Shown here piece by piece: positions 45,146 to 57,900 of a stretch of DNA of 64,000 nt. The DNA comes from Kappaphycus alvarezii. Taxonomy: Eukaryota; Rhodophyta; Florideophyceae; Gigartinales; Solieriaceae. Position 1 is the stretch's first letter; each line of letters begins with the position of its first letter. The notes under the pieces are model-generated. The model saw nothing but the letters and a program-made list of their open reading frames with translations. It did no database searches and had not been told where the DNA came from. The stretch is from contig NADL03000692.1 in the NCBI GenBank assembly GCA_002205965.3, forward strand, positions 1,178,001 to 1,242,000. The letters are read 5' to 3'. The translations under genes and the position numbers were made by a program.

Positions 45146-45269
45146 TTGTCAGTCAACTTCAGACCCAAGAAACATTTTTCCTACGCTGATCGCAGAGCAT
45201 CAGTGGTAGATCCTGCCCCTTTATACTTGCTTGTAGCCCTCTCAACTGTCGTCCTTACCCAAATCTTTT

Positions 45270-45343
45270 TGCTCGTTCACTATACCACGGTAGCACGTTT
45301 GTCGCTTGCTCGTTCACTATACCACGGTAGCACGTTTGTCGCT
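45270..45343 (+). repeat. Perfect two-copy tandem repeat, period 37 bp, in the unit A tail
   Basis: The segment 45270-45306 (TGCTCGTTCACTATACCACG to GTCGCT) is repeated exactly at 45307-45343. Unit B has only one copy of the homologous segment, so the duplication arose after the units separated. Confidence 0.9.
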
Positions 45344-45400
45344 TGTAACACCTCCTTCTTGGGGTAATTGGTTCTGAGTCCCTCTTCTGCGGACGATTTA

Positions 45401-45960
45401 TCCCTCTCACTGGCTTCGGTGGAAAGGGAACTACCAACTAATCAAGATGAGAATTTCTGGAGGCGACTAAAGCGTTACCAGTAGACCTTACCAGAAAATA
45501 ATGAGGGAAAAAATGAAAGAAGGGTCACTGTTGTAGTAACCAGCTGTAAAAGTGCAGATTATTGCACCTCTCTAATAGGATGGAGTGCTTATAAACATAT
45601 GTGGCTCTAAATTGATCCGAGGAAGCACTTTGTTCAGCCTGTAATACTTTTCCAAGGTAAAATATCGATAAAGCTACTAAAAGCACCAAAAATGCAGGAG
45701 AGAACTTCTTTTGTGCGAAGATTAATCGAAAATATATATCATACAAGTTAAACAAATATACTGCTCTCATCTCTCGTCCTCTAGACCGAAAACTACCACT
45801 TACCTCAAGACTTCGTAAGTACTCATGTGGTTCCCAAACCTAACCGTGAATGGCATACGATTGATTACCCCTCCCTGTAATAAATACAGTTCAATTAATG
45901 CCCCTCTTGCAGGAATAATGGCGAAGAACACCCGGTCAGTCCAAATCATTCTTTCTTCCC
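45401..45960. other. Sequence between convergent units A and D, no genes recognised
   Basis: An 81-codon minus-strand ORF at 45770-45525 has a hydrophobic stretch (FLVLLVALSIFYLG) but no other support. No further repeat partner was seen. Confidence 0.35.
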
Positions 45961-45962
45961 CT

Positions 45963-46290
45963 ACATGACCGCTTTCACGTTTTCCTCTTCGTACCCAGTC
46001 ACCTTGACCTCCTTTTTCTCATCCTTGAACCCTTGCACATCCCTTACTACTCTGTTTCTCTCATTCAACATATAGGTTCCCACACTCCCCGAAGCTTTGT
46101 TGAGCTTTACCGTCTTCTTTTTCCGACTCCTCTCCACCCGTACCTTTTGCTTTTATCTCCACTAAATGCCCAGCGATAGGTTCATTCAGGCGCTTTCTCG
46201 TTTGGCGATGGAGGTGGTCCTGCGTGTCGGTTGGATCCGTAAGGAATAGTGGAGGCAAGGCTCATAGACGAAGATGGCAAAATTTGGAAA
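45963..46290 (-). pseudogene. Acidic-protein family, broken copy D
   Basis: The minus-strand frame at 46258-46061 reads DPTDTQDHLHRQTRKRLNEP, parallel to GPTDRDDYLRRQTKNKV of copy A, then a charged EEIKAKG-like and GGEESEKEDG linker before a stop at 46063-46061. A frameshift near there leads to a second open stretch (about 46070-45965) with VVRDVQGFKDEKKEVKVTG and YEEENVKAVM before TAG. The C-terminal EPFADIC motif is missing. Upstream on the minus strand is TATTTAAA (46405-46398), at about the same distance as in unit B. The flank 46290-46800 is repeated at 33960-34490. Confidence 0.5.
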
Positions 46291-46800
46291 AGAAACAGGA
46301 AGGATAAGGCCCGTGCATGATAGCTATGGAGAAAGATAATTTTTTTTTGAATTATTGTTTGTGGGCCGCGGAAGAATTGTTATAAGCACCGGGCTGGTTT
46401 AAATAGCACCATCGCTCTCAAATTGAAAAGATACTGAGAGAAAAAAGTAGGCAAAAATGGTGTTGTGGTGGTCACTAGCAAAAACCTTCTTAGAAGGTGA
46501 CATTATGGCGAAAATCCGATTTAGGAATCTTAATTATGAGTAAAGATATTTTGGGTCGAAGAAGATCAAATAATCTGAAAGACTGAAATAATTACTGGCA
46601 ACAAAGAAGTCATTAGCACAAAACAGAAATATATAAAACAGTATGAAAAGCCAGAAAGTTCTTCTTGTAAAGGAAAAGAAAATATAAAGAAAATTAGATG
46701 GATAAATAATTTCTACTCGAAAAGAGAATCAAAAACATAAAAAGTTTCGGCATTAAAATAAATGTTTTCAGTTTCTCGCTTGAAAGTGGCTGAAGTGAAA
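46290..46800 (-). repeat. Upstream flank of copy D, repeated at 33960-34490
   Basis: It contains the TATTTAAA box (46405-46398) and an A/G-rich block. Homology with repeat E is patchy but collinear over about 500 bp. Confidence 0.55.
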
Positions 46801-49385
46801 TAGTGGGGAATAACTGTCTTGTTTTGTGTGTTATATCCGTCTTTAATTGAATAGCGTGTATTACTTTTTTTCTTTATTTTATCAGTTTACGATGTTAAAA
46901 TGTTACAAGTCCAGCTGAAGCTATAGAACGGCGTAAATGGAAGAAATAGTGAACATTAGGAAGAGAATAGGGTAGATGTTCCTTGGGAGTGAGTAGGTCC
47001 CTATATTGCCACGGACTCAAGTTATCCGCTTGTCTCAGTATCTATCAAGAGTGGAAACAATCGGTATCCGTAAGAACATGCTATGGCTATAAAAATTTCG
47101 AGTAACGTCATATTTATGGATTTACAAGCAGTGGGAACGTTATTGTTGCAATAGAAGGCTGCAACAGCCCTTAAATACGTTAATAAAGATGCAAAATGAC
47201 TGCAAGGTGGCCTCACGCAAGTCTTCTGGTGCAGCAAATCTCGAAATCTCCTGGCCAAGTACTTTCAGTTCGAGAAAAAAAATAAGGCTATACTCGGCTA
47301 TGAACTATCTACCTGTCTAATAGAATCTTCCTTTATAATTTAGAGAAGCCCTTCTCTCCCAAGTACGTAAGTTCTGGTGAATAAATTAAAAAAACTCTAC
47401 TTTTATGCAAAATAACTACTCGGGAGCCGGATTCGAATTTTTGCTCTGTTCGAGGAAAAGTAATCATAATTCTCTCCTTAAGCGTACAAAGGAGTTATTT
47501 ATTTAGTATTTATTCCCCAAATTTCTAGCTATTGAACCTGTTACACCACCCTAAGTGCATCACTTTACTCTCAATAATTCTTCTCTCATATACTGTTACT
47601 ATTTTTAATAGAGTTATCAGCCAAGCATGGATTTTCTCGGCGTAGCAGGGTTCGAAACTGACTGGAAGGTCATTTAGAACAAGTAAGAATCATTCCAGCT
47701 CTCCAATGATTCCTTATGGGATGAAAATATCAATAAGTAGAAATAGAAACGGCAAAAAAGTGATTAATCTATTGTGAGAGATTTATTTGCTAACATTCAG
47801 TCATTTTGTGATTGGGATGTTCCTGGAAAGAAGCAAGCGCATTTGAGACCTTCAGCACCTACTATCCTATGAAATAGTCGCCTTAAGCTAGAAAAGTGCT
47901 ACCATGGCTTAATTCAAAATCAATTTTTAAAAGGAGGGACTTAATTCGTCTAATTTTCCTTAGGAGGATCAGGATATCCTTATTGTATCAGATCCCTAAA
48001 TGAAAAATATTTTTCTTTCTGTCTAATGCTGTTGACGTATTTTTTTACTACTTCGGTCTGTACTTGGAGTTCTACCATCAAAAAATTACCTCTCTCTGAG
48101 AAAGCGCTTTAGCGGGAGAAATTGGGGGTGCTCAAGAGATTTAGGTTGGGTATTTCCCGAAGCGCTTTTTTGGTGTTTTGCGTAATTTTTGGCTGGATAT
48201 TAAGTGTCAGTTTTCTGGAAATATGTTTTTTATGCATTTATCTTTTCTCTAAACATTTGTGTAGAAAAAATGACATTAAAAATCTAGTTTGAAACCACCT
48301 GCTCAGCGGAGTAATATTTTCTTCGAGGGCATGACGATGAAAGCAGAATCAAAATTTGCTTTTCAGAAATCAAGTTCTTTTAATTTGTACCTTAAAATTC
48401 CGTACAACACTCAAAATTTTATGTTATATCTTCAAGAACTAAAGCTTCAGTCATTTTCCGGAGCGAGATTCTGCGATGGATATCACATAATTACTCAACT
48501 TAGATCTGACAACATGCATTAACCGATTCTCTAAAGAAACCCCATGAAATTCCTCTTCATTTTGTACTATAAAGTAGAGTAAACCGATTTTTTTCTTTTT
48601 TTAAGCTCGTTCCATCCCCCTTTTTTTATTGAACTCTCTAATATGATGTAATTCATCATCTATGACTCTCTTTTCTTCAAATATTAGCATTTACTAATAA
48701 ATATCAGTAGGATAACGCTGCTCTATATACAGGAATTCAGGTCCGTCTGGATTCTCGGTTCATTTCTGAATCGTGAGGAAGGACGGGTAAACGTCATGTT
48801 GGTAGACAGATAAGATGCAACCGGGTATTGGTATGGTTAATTATAGTCAAGATGAGGTACTTGTGACGCCTTTGTAATGTTAAAATGTATCTCTAATCTC
48901 ATTTTTTCTATACTGTCTTCAGATAAAAAAATATGAAGCCTGTTGTTTGGTCTAATTAGATATTCTGATTAGAGTAGAGAAACAGAATTAGTTATATTTT
49001 CGTGTCAAGTGAGAGCGCAACTTCGATATCCTGACGCATATAGTAGTCAGAGGAAAAATCGTACTGCGAGTTAAACGATACTACGGAATGATTTGGGACC
49101 TGAACAGAAATATATTTCATGGTATCAATATCAAACCATCGCGATGAAAGAATCTATATCTTCCTTATTATTTTCTTTCCTTCCTAAATGTTTTCTGAAA
49201 TTCAATGGCAGTACACTTATAGGAACCAATTGCCCCCCAAACAGGCTGGGGAAATGTTTATTCGGAGCCTTTCATCCTATCATAAAACAAGCAACAACCA
49301 AAAATATATCAAAATTATCATTGAATCTTTTCACAAGATATTCGATTTATTGGAACTGGATATTATATCGGCAATTGCTCCCTCG

Positions 49386-49408
49386 CCATATGCATATTCT
49401 GCATATGG
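49386..49408. repeat. Perfect inverted repeat, 9-bp arms
   Basis: CCATATGCA (49386-49394) pairs with TGCATATGG (49400-49408) across a 5-base loop. No associated gene was recognised, and chance is possible. Confidence 0.5.
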
Positions 49409-51951
49409 ATCGGGTTAGAGCTGCTAATAGCAAATATTCCTTACCCATCATACGAAAAATCGACTGGGACGGTGGCGGTTAACATAAGGGACATTATCTG
49501 GAATGGTCACTCCCTGAGACACATTGCGGCGAACTAAGCGTGATATTTTTTTGCCCTTCATTGCGCTTGTGGTGATTCTTACATTAAATCCACGAATCAG
49601 CCGCTTCCCTGAACACAAATGCTGCCAAACTACACTTGTGAGTTTATACTAATGAGAGATTAGGATAAAACATTTCTCTGCTAAAAATGCTGAGACGTAA
49701 ATACAGGAATAAGATAATGAATCGTTGAACTTTGTTTAGAAACAGAAAATAAGTAATCCTAAGACGCTCCGGAATTTTTCTCAGCCAGTAAGGACTTATG
49801 TAATAAAATGTAGATGTAATGCCTCCTTTAAATTGGAAAAACCGGAATATCACGAAACTTCTATGAATTAAAGGACCTTTAAATCTTCATGAGTAAAATT
49901 TAGTACTTACTGGCTAAAAGATTTGAAATTCAAAGTTATCAATTCAAAGTCCTACTTTCTAATAGTAAAATTTATAAGAAGATAATTTATGGGTTTTAGA
50001 ATACCGCAAATTACCGCAAAGTTTACTTCTGTCCACAAAACGTACGAGATGGCTAAAGCTGATGCCTCAGCCTGTATTTAAACTAGTTGGCTTACCGAAT
50101 TCCATTACATGCATTTAGTTTTATGGTGAACAAATATTTATAGTATAGCAGGTGCTTGGGAGGAAAAAATGTAGCAAGTGACTACACTCAATTTTACCCT
50201 TTATATCAATGTGTTTAACATAAATGGAGCCAAAGGTGGTTAGAGCGCAACTAGCAACTGAAATAGCACAGTGCCACTTCTGCTTTAACAAGTCTCTCGT
50301 CCTCTGTGATTTTCAAGGTGTGGGAAAAGGTATCGGCGTCTTTCTTAAATTATTTAATACAACAAATAAATATTAAATATTTAAAGCTTATCGCTAGGCA
50401 CGAATCAATACAATGAGAGTACAGGGCCATTTGTATAACTGGGGAAGGCAGCTTTTTGTGATGAAAGAGACGTTTAGCAAGGAGCGTAACTTGTTCCGTT
50501 AGAGTTTTGCAGATTAATGCAATTGAAAGCTGGTGCTAGGATGGAGAACAATTCAACACAGTTAAAGAGCCAAAATCTTAAGAAGAGTTCAAAATTAAGG
50601 TGACAGATCCATTCACTGAGAAAACAGCGCCCTTTTAAAACGATGAGAACCTCTGCCTCGAGTATATCAGGAGAATAAGTGGCATTGTGTTTTTGAGCGA
50701 CACAGAATGTACAGATCCTGGTAAAGTTCTCAATAAGTGCGAGGTAAGTGTGCAAAATTTTGAATTCCGACGATAAATTTTTATATGATACCTGTATTGT
50801 ACAATTTAAGGCAATTGTTAATGTTAAAGGGGAACACGAACCATTTGTCCAATTAGCCAATTATATGACCAATTATGTACGTTAATCGTTTCTTGAAGCG
50901 AAATCAATTGTTGGAGCCGTTAGCAAAAATTGACCGAATGAAATGATGCACAACGGGAGGAGAGGATAGAAACCGGCGCTTTAACCAAATCAGACACGAA
51001 AAATACATCGAAACACAACAGGACTAAAAATTAAGAGAAATCAATTTTTATGATTGATGATATTTATTCAGTATCCTAACATTTATGGGCAACTACAGCA
51101 AAAAAACGAAATTCATGGAGCGCGCAAGAACTATATTTAGAGCCACTTACGTGAGAGGGAAGTCAACCCGGTCTCTATTCGCTGCCGGTAGGGAAAAGAA
51201 TAATATGCTAAACAATGCAAACTATGGGGATAAAATGGCTACGAACAAGTATATTAGAAGGACCTCCTGAGAACAGCTTTGAGATACGGAGCAGATTATA
51301 TACATGGCTAGTCCTTAAGATAAATAACTAAATTTGGGCTGCCGTCTATTCCCCTGAGTAAGCGGTACCGATTGGTTTCATAACACTGTGTTCATAGGCG
51401 AGGTCATCATAATTAAAGCGTTGATTAGTATTCTCTCAAACAAATCACACTCTTTGTTCCCGATAAAGTCACTTTTTTGTACATCCCTACTCATAAAAAG
51501 GGCTACCACCACATCTCGCATTCTTGAACGTTCCTGATCCCAATCGCGGTTCCATTCAAGCTCCTGGTCTGGATAGTTGCATTTTTGCAACTATACGACG
51601 GGATGTATTCTGATTCCATGCTCCTCATCTCCTTTCCGAACAGTAGTGACCTCCCATCTGAGGGTTTCAATAGGTAACCTTTGAAAACATGAACCAATTT
51701 TGGGACTGTAATATCCAGTACCTTGTAACTGAATTCCCAATGCTTATTTTAAAATCATATGAGAGGATGATGTATATATATTGAAATAATCCTTGGCCTG
51801 GATGAGAGCACAGCAAAACCACTGTGTCGTTTTTTGATGATTTTATTTTAAGTATAATCAGTTGCACACGTAGCTCAAGCGAGTATTGTGCCAACCTATA
51901 ATGCTTCGTACAGTGTTTACTCTTGAAAGGCCGTTGAATCTTGCATTCATT

Positions 51952-52079
51952 GGTGATACAAATGTGAATTTATAGTCTGTTCCAACTAGAGCCTGGAAGC
52001 ATAAGAACAAAAATAGGTGATACACAGGTGAATTTGTAGTCTATTCGAACTAGATCCTGAAAGAATAAAGAACAAAATA
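51952..52079. repeat. Two-copy tandem repeat, period 64 bp
   Basis: GGTGATACA at 51952 recurs at 52016. Both copies continue through GTGAATTT.TAGTCT.TTC.AACTAGA and end in AAGAACAAAA. There are about ten differences, so the duplication is older than the one at 45270. Confidence 0.85.
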
Positions 52080-54519
52080 AATTACGATTAAAATATTTGC
52101 ACGAATCGGGCGTCTCAGGAAACTTCGGTTGTTTGATTGCAATTGCCACATAACCGAGAGCAGCTGCAATTAATATTATGGAAATCCTTCTTTTTCGTTC
52201 AAAGTTTTCTGTGTGCTCACGGCATTCTTGTTCAGAGAACATGAATTTGATAGTCGATATTCTTCTATGTAATCCTAGACATGTCTCATCAAAAGTATGG
52301 TTTGGTCTGTACTGATCAACAATATATGACCATTAAACATCCAAATAGCTTCATCTGGCTAATATTTACAACGAACTGAATGGCAATAAATCATAAATAA
52401 AAGTTTTTAACCTCAAATTCGTTCGAAGAATTATCATAATGTAGCTGAAAGCGCACATATTTTTTTAAGTATAGCAAATTGGAAACCCATTAATCTATAT
52501 TATCGTTAGATATTTTTTCCACTAATAAATGAATAATACATGCAGAAGTCAAGAGGTGTCGTAACACGGAATCTGCGACTTCGTCAATAACCTCTTTGTT
52601 TAATTCACGAAGCAAATATGGTAGATGTAGCAAGAAAAGTAAAAGGACCTAGAATTCATTGTTTCCTAAAGTTCAGCTTTTTGGACGGCCCTGTAGACAT
52701 GGAAATCTAGGACGATATATCTTGACGTAATTGTCCTAGAACAAGCCCTTTAGGGGCATCAATGAAGTAATAGAATGCCTCAAGTGGAACGTTTCGAAAT
52801 GCACATCGACGACAATTCTCCGAAGCTGAAAGATTATTTTTGGATCTGGAAGAGAGTATTTGGTCTGTTACTCTGCTATTCTACCACTTTTTTTCACCTT
52901 TCAAATTTTTTTGAAGAACTATATGGCGGTGTGAAACGTTGAAAGCTTTTGAAAAATTTGGGAGGGTAGAAATTGTTTCTTCAATGAATGTGAAATAGAA
53001 GGAAATAGAGAATACACGCTAGGGAAAGCGCGAATGCACGACTGTGCGAACTATCGCAGTGTTGATTTAAATGTATTGTAATGGTTTTTCCCGTTATCTT
53101 CCCTTTAGTTCTCTCCCTGATGGACTTTCCATTCATTATTTATGCCATCTTGGGTAATCTAAACAGTACCAGCTCCTACCTTGAATTGGAAATCAGAGAT
53201 AATCAGAAAAGTAAAAGTGTGTCGGGTCGAATCACCATGCCCTGCTCCGAAATACAGAAGGATGAATTAGAGAATCCTCATGAGCATACCAGTTCAAGTA
53301 TGACATGGAGAATCTGTCGAAACACTTGACGTGATAGAACTTTAATTTTTTTATTCGCCACAAAAGCTTTATGATAAATTGTTTCAATTTTTAAGCATTT
53401 CAGAGTTTCACAGATTTATAGAACGCCCCCGGTTTATAATGAGCGCAATGTGTCAAAATTTTAATATATACAACAAGATATAGCTAAAACATTTATCACA
53501 GTTGCTTCAAATCAGACCTCCAGTGCTCAGTGTATACTGTATACATATCTTAAAATATGTGTTTAGCTTGGGTACATTTTCGTTACGCTGATCATATATG
53601 AAAGATCCTCATAAAGGCTTTATTTGATTCAGAGTGTATATCATGAAAACTTTCTCCACTGCTATTGAACATTTACGTCCTCTAGGCACAAAAATTGAAA
53701 TCGCCAGCAATTATACGATATAATTCCTTGTTGAAATGTATATCTAGATGTTTGAACTGCAGTGTTTGGTCATTTTTCTGATTTTTATTTTTGTTCCGTT
53801 CAAATATCATGCCCAAAATGACATAATGATTCCTAACTGACTGGACACGAATTATCAGAACAAGCGGGCTTTAGTATAAATAATAGAAGTGTACACAGGC
53901 AAAAATGACCAAAAGAGATATTGAAACTTTGTTGGTTACAATGTTAATTATTCTCGGGGATTTGGACGGTCCTTAAGTACGGATACTTACTAATTTGGTC
54001 AATGGTGACATCTTTTAGTGTACTTTCTGCAACAAACTATGGAGTATATTCCAATTGTTCATGAAAATAACTGTAATCATCACTGTGTATTTATCCTCGA
54101 GCTGTAGAAAAAAATACAGGGGTGAATTATTAAAGACAGCAACTTTGTTTCTGCTGGAGCTTCGGCTTTTCAGCATTTAAGTATTCGGGCTGGAATTAGA
54201 AAGCTCTGAAATGTGTCTCTCTCAAATAATTTGATTTTACTTGGACTTCTTTGGGGGAGCTTTTTGTGTTACTGGGGAGAATATCAATAGTAGAGTTTGC
54301 GAATTGCAATTTACGAAATTATTATCTCAGTTTCCTTAATATCATGGAAAGAACATTAATTGAAATTGCAGTAGTAAGTAAAGACATAGGCTTATTGGTA
54401 CTTCTCAGTCATCTTTAGGACTTACAATCATATGGCGAGCTTAATAAAATCATACAGGGCCATTGTAATGATCTTAGTCAGAATAAATACAAATAAGTAC
54501 AAAAAATATTGCGGAAACA

Positions 54520-54965
54520 GTTTTGCAACGAATAATTGGTGCGGAAGATGTCAAATACTTTGTTTGCTGGGCCCCCCTTCGACTATCCTGTGGTAAACTA
54601 CTCTTGTACAACCAGGAGCGAATTTTTGATCAAAAGACTTAATTTCATCATCTGAGCTAACGCAACCCTTTTCATATTAATCTGTCGTCAAAATGATTGA
54701 TTTTTTAAGGACAGTTACATTCTTGGCTGCAATAATTTTCAAATAGATTCAGGCCATTAGAATGGAACGACCATAATCACCATAGGTGTAATGGAACAAA
54801 AGAGCCCACTCGTCTAGGTGCCAGTCAACCAACGGAGCGTACGTTGTAGCTTCATCTTGGATCGAGCCATTAAAGACGATAAAATATTCCGTAATAAGAG
54901 GAAAAGGACATAGTGGAGTAAAAGAGGCAAAGAACTGAAAAATGCTTTTTAGTAAAGGCTTATTT
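54520..54965 (+). repeat. Dispersed repeat P, copy 2
   Basis: It is collinear with 30590-31030, as described for copy 1: GTGGTAAACTACTCTTGTAC at about 54590 and GCGTACGTTGTAGCTTC at about 54838. It is interrupted by stops in every frame. Confidence 0.7.
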
Positions 54966-54969
54966 CATC

Positions 54970-57900
54970 TAGGAACATTTTCACCAGTGTAATGGTCTAT
55001 GTTGCAGCAAGTGATACCCTATTGTGCAGCAAGGATCAATTAAAAATTCCCATGTCGCTTAACAACTCTAATAACTTAAATAATATCAAATCTAGCAATT
55101 CATGTGTTTGTTCCCCAAAGTCACCAATCTTACTATATTTCTGCTCCAGCTGGCCATGAACCCACTACTGAATACAAAGGATCGATTGTTGAAGAGCGGT
55201 GGTGAATTTTCATATGTAAGTTCCTGTATCTAGCTCAACCTTTCCAAATGCTTCCCATGCTTTGGGGTAGATTTCTTGCAAAAACCTTTGTTGTATCTGA
55301 CGGAAAAAGTTTTATACATAACCAACATACTATTCCACACTATTACCCCGGTAATTTAATTCAGAAATATGTATGGATATATCAAGCCCAAAAATACGAA
55401 ATAAACCGCCGTGAATCGAGTACTGACCCCAGAACCGAGTGAAACCAGCACAAAGACAATATCTTCTATAGCTGAAACATTGGCCGCCCCTCATCCACCA
55501 ATTAAGACGGACCAAAGAACTACCGCATCTGAGTTTAAATTGACAGACAATAGAAGTATTTTTCAATTTCCAGTTCACCTATTCATATGTTGTTTTTGAT
55601 ACTGCAGTCATATTTGTGAACATATCTGGTGGGTTGAACTTGATAAATAGGGACAACGGAATGAATATTACAGATTACAGCATCCAAGATCAATGATTTT
55701 CTAACCCCATTCATTGGGATTGCAGAAATGCAGTATATTTCACATAAATCCGAATTTGTTAACAAATATAATGTTTCCATTCATCAAAATACTTTTAACG
55801 GTACGTTAATTTCCAGAATTGACTATCAGCCACCGTTTTAACATCCTTACCTAAGATTCAGAAGAAATATTTAGAATAAACTGCTCAGTTGGGTCGTTTA
55901 TGGTATAACGATACTGTCGGGGAGGGATTATTTGAAATTCACGCACTCTATGACATAAAATGGGGTTACATGCATCTTTTTCAAGTCAAAAGAGTTTGTA
56001 TTTGCGATTTCAGAACCATAAGGATCAACCGCTTTAAATTTCAGCGGACAGTTAGGATGTTTACAGTGCTATAACTACCAAATTGTGTGTTTCAGGTATA
56101 TCAGAACTTGTTCCCCAGGTCACTGTGGCCTTGGATCACCATAGGGAGAGAAGATTCTTTCATCACGTTCAGGAAATATGGATCCCGCTCATGCAAAAAA
56201 TTGAGAGCACTAAGAAGTCGTCACAACTAGGTCAAGATATGTCTTCGCTTCAGTTCTGGTTGCCGGAGCGGACTGGTATGAGAGAATCTTTGACTAGATA
56301 TGAAATAAAGTGGCAAATTCTCTAGAAAAGAGCCCAATAAATCCTCTTCTGATAAAATTTTCGTGTTTATTTTCTACTTTCGCCCGCTCTAATGCCCATC
56401 TCACTCATATGTATAGAACTAAACTGGATTTTTTCTGTTAAGATTTTGCGAATTTTGCAAAACTTGAAACTCTGTCTGACACAAATTTCATCGTTGAAGC
56501 GTTCCAAGGGATAATTTTCTAACTTTACGAGCCAATTGTATTGGTACCTGGTCCTCTCCAAGGATATAAATGAGCTGATAGAAATCTCTAAATAGGAATT
56601 GGAGCAGGAACGGCTTTAAACACCCGTTGCTAAGATGGAATCCTGCATTCGAGCTGGTGCCACGGCCTGCCGAGTATTGAAGTTACGTCTTATCAGCTCT
56701 GCCATTGAAAGGCATTGGAAAGATTTAGTAATCCTATTTGCTAGAACCCCACCACGGCAGGCCGTATATACGAAGAATTATACTTTTCCTGGAGTTCAAT
56801 TATCTAAAATTCCGTCCAAAATTGCACAGACAGAAAAATTTTTTGAGCGTGATTATTCGGTTGCTCGACTTGCAAAATGTAAGTATAATTGACTCCTCTA
56901 TCCGTGCAAATACTCGATCTCAGGACTAGACTCAGAGCCTCGGTCAGAATCGGAGAAATACCCACCAGACATTACCTTTCTAAGACCAGCTCTATTTACC
57001 GAAACTAGCTGTACACACCCCAAATTTGGGCTAGGTGATCCCTCCAGTTTGCTTTCGTGCCAATTGCTCATTTTTATACGTGAGAGATTGTCTCCTTCAC
57101 TGACCCAACTGACTCCTTGCATATTCCAATCACCTGGTCGACGCTCGAAGACTTTGTACAGAATCTGAGCCAGATAAGCTCGCCAACTGAGTATAGATAT
57201 AAATATCAAAGTTCAAAGTGATTGTAACCTCCTTTGTTCGCGAAAAAAATCTCATATTGACAGAAAAAATTCGAAATAAATAAATAAATTGAAAAAAGAT
57301 GTCCTCGGATCAAATTAAATTCACAAAAAAAGAAAAAAGAGCGCTAAACATCATATCCCAAGCGAAAATTTTCGACAGAAAAGTTCTTTCGACAAAAGTA
57401 CTAAGAAAAGGAGGAAAACATCTATCAAAGCATACCTGTCCCTCTTTCTGTCCGAATTTTCTACCTAACTCCCTGGGACCACACAGCTGTTTATCCGTTT
57501 CTCCATTGGTTGCGAGAATATAACTATCCACAACTTCCGTAATGAAACTATCTTCTTCTCCTTTGTTGCCTTTTATTTCTACAGCTTTCTCCGCCAATCA
57601 CACGGAACTTACCATATTCCCCATCGTTTCTAGTCACTTCTTAGGAGACAGTTCAGGAGAGAGCCCAACTAATGATCCAAATTCTGTTATTTTTGGAGGC
57701 ACTGCAAATCCGTTAAGATTTTGATATGCTGAGGCCCCTACCCTTACTAAAACTGTTACCACGGTGCAGCGGTGATGGGTAATTTTCACGTCCAGTCAGC
57801 ATCTGAATGGTATCCTCCATCGAGTACGTACTTTTTAAGCATAGAATATTAAGAATGGAAGGCCAGCTCACATTTGCTCTTTCGTTCGATGCAGTACAAA

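Larger units (their letters stand above)
44180..45400 (+). mobile_element. Acidic-protein repeat unit A
   Basis: This unit is collinear, in inverted orientation, with unit B (63640-62460, minus). Order: TATA-like box 44266-44274, acidic ORF from about 44384 to 44932, about 130 bp spacer, TATATAAG at 45061-45068, conserved leader (GAGTAAATTGCTTCC, then GGCAGAAAACTTCAAGTCAA), and a tail with CGCTTGTAACACCTCCTTCT near 45340. The TATA-plus-tail part also occurs in units F and G. I infer an LTR-like segment or a promoter-bearing gene unit; no terminal direct repeat pair or target duplication was confirmed. Confidence 0.6.
46805..54515. other. Long AT-rich stretch without recognisable genes
   Basis: The longest frames (about 49093-49482 on the plus strand, 50860-50474 on the minus strand, each about 129 codons) have no recognisable motifs and AT-driven composition. 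Only the tandem duplication at 51952-52079, a short palindrome at 49386-49408 and a weak B-box-like string near 47430 were noted. Confidence 0.5.

Noticed and set aside
45362-45385. GTAATTGGTTCTGAGTCC after the unit A tail as a tRNA primer-binding site
   Set aside because: It does not match the initiator-tRNA type site TGGTATCAGAGC well, and the homologous positions in B, F and G differ strongly.
47420-47475. tRNA-like B box on the minus strand near 47430
   Set aside because: The A box is poor and no cloverleaf could be drawn, so it was not listed as an RNA gene.
49093-49482. A 129-codon open frame in AT-rich DNA
   Set aside because: No motif, no repeat partner, and a composition expected from AT-rich sequence; a second frame overlaps it.
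56083-56325. An 80-codon hydrophilic frame that could be a host exon
   Set aside because: A possible acceptor-like TTTCAG lies near its start, but no donor, no partner exon and no recognisable domain were found.
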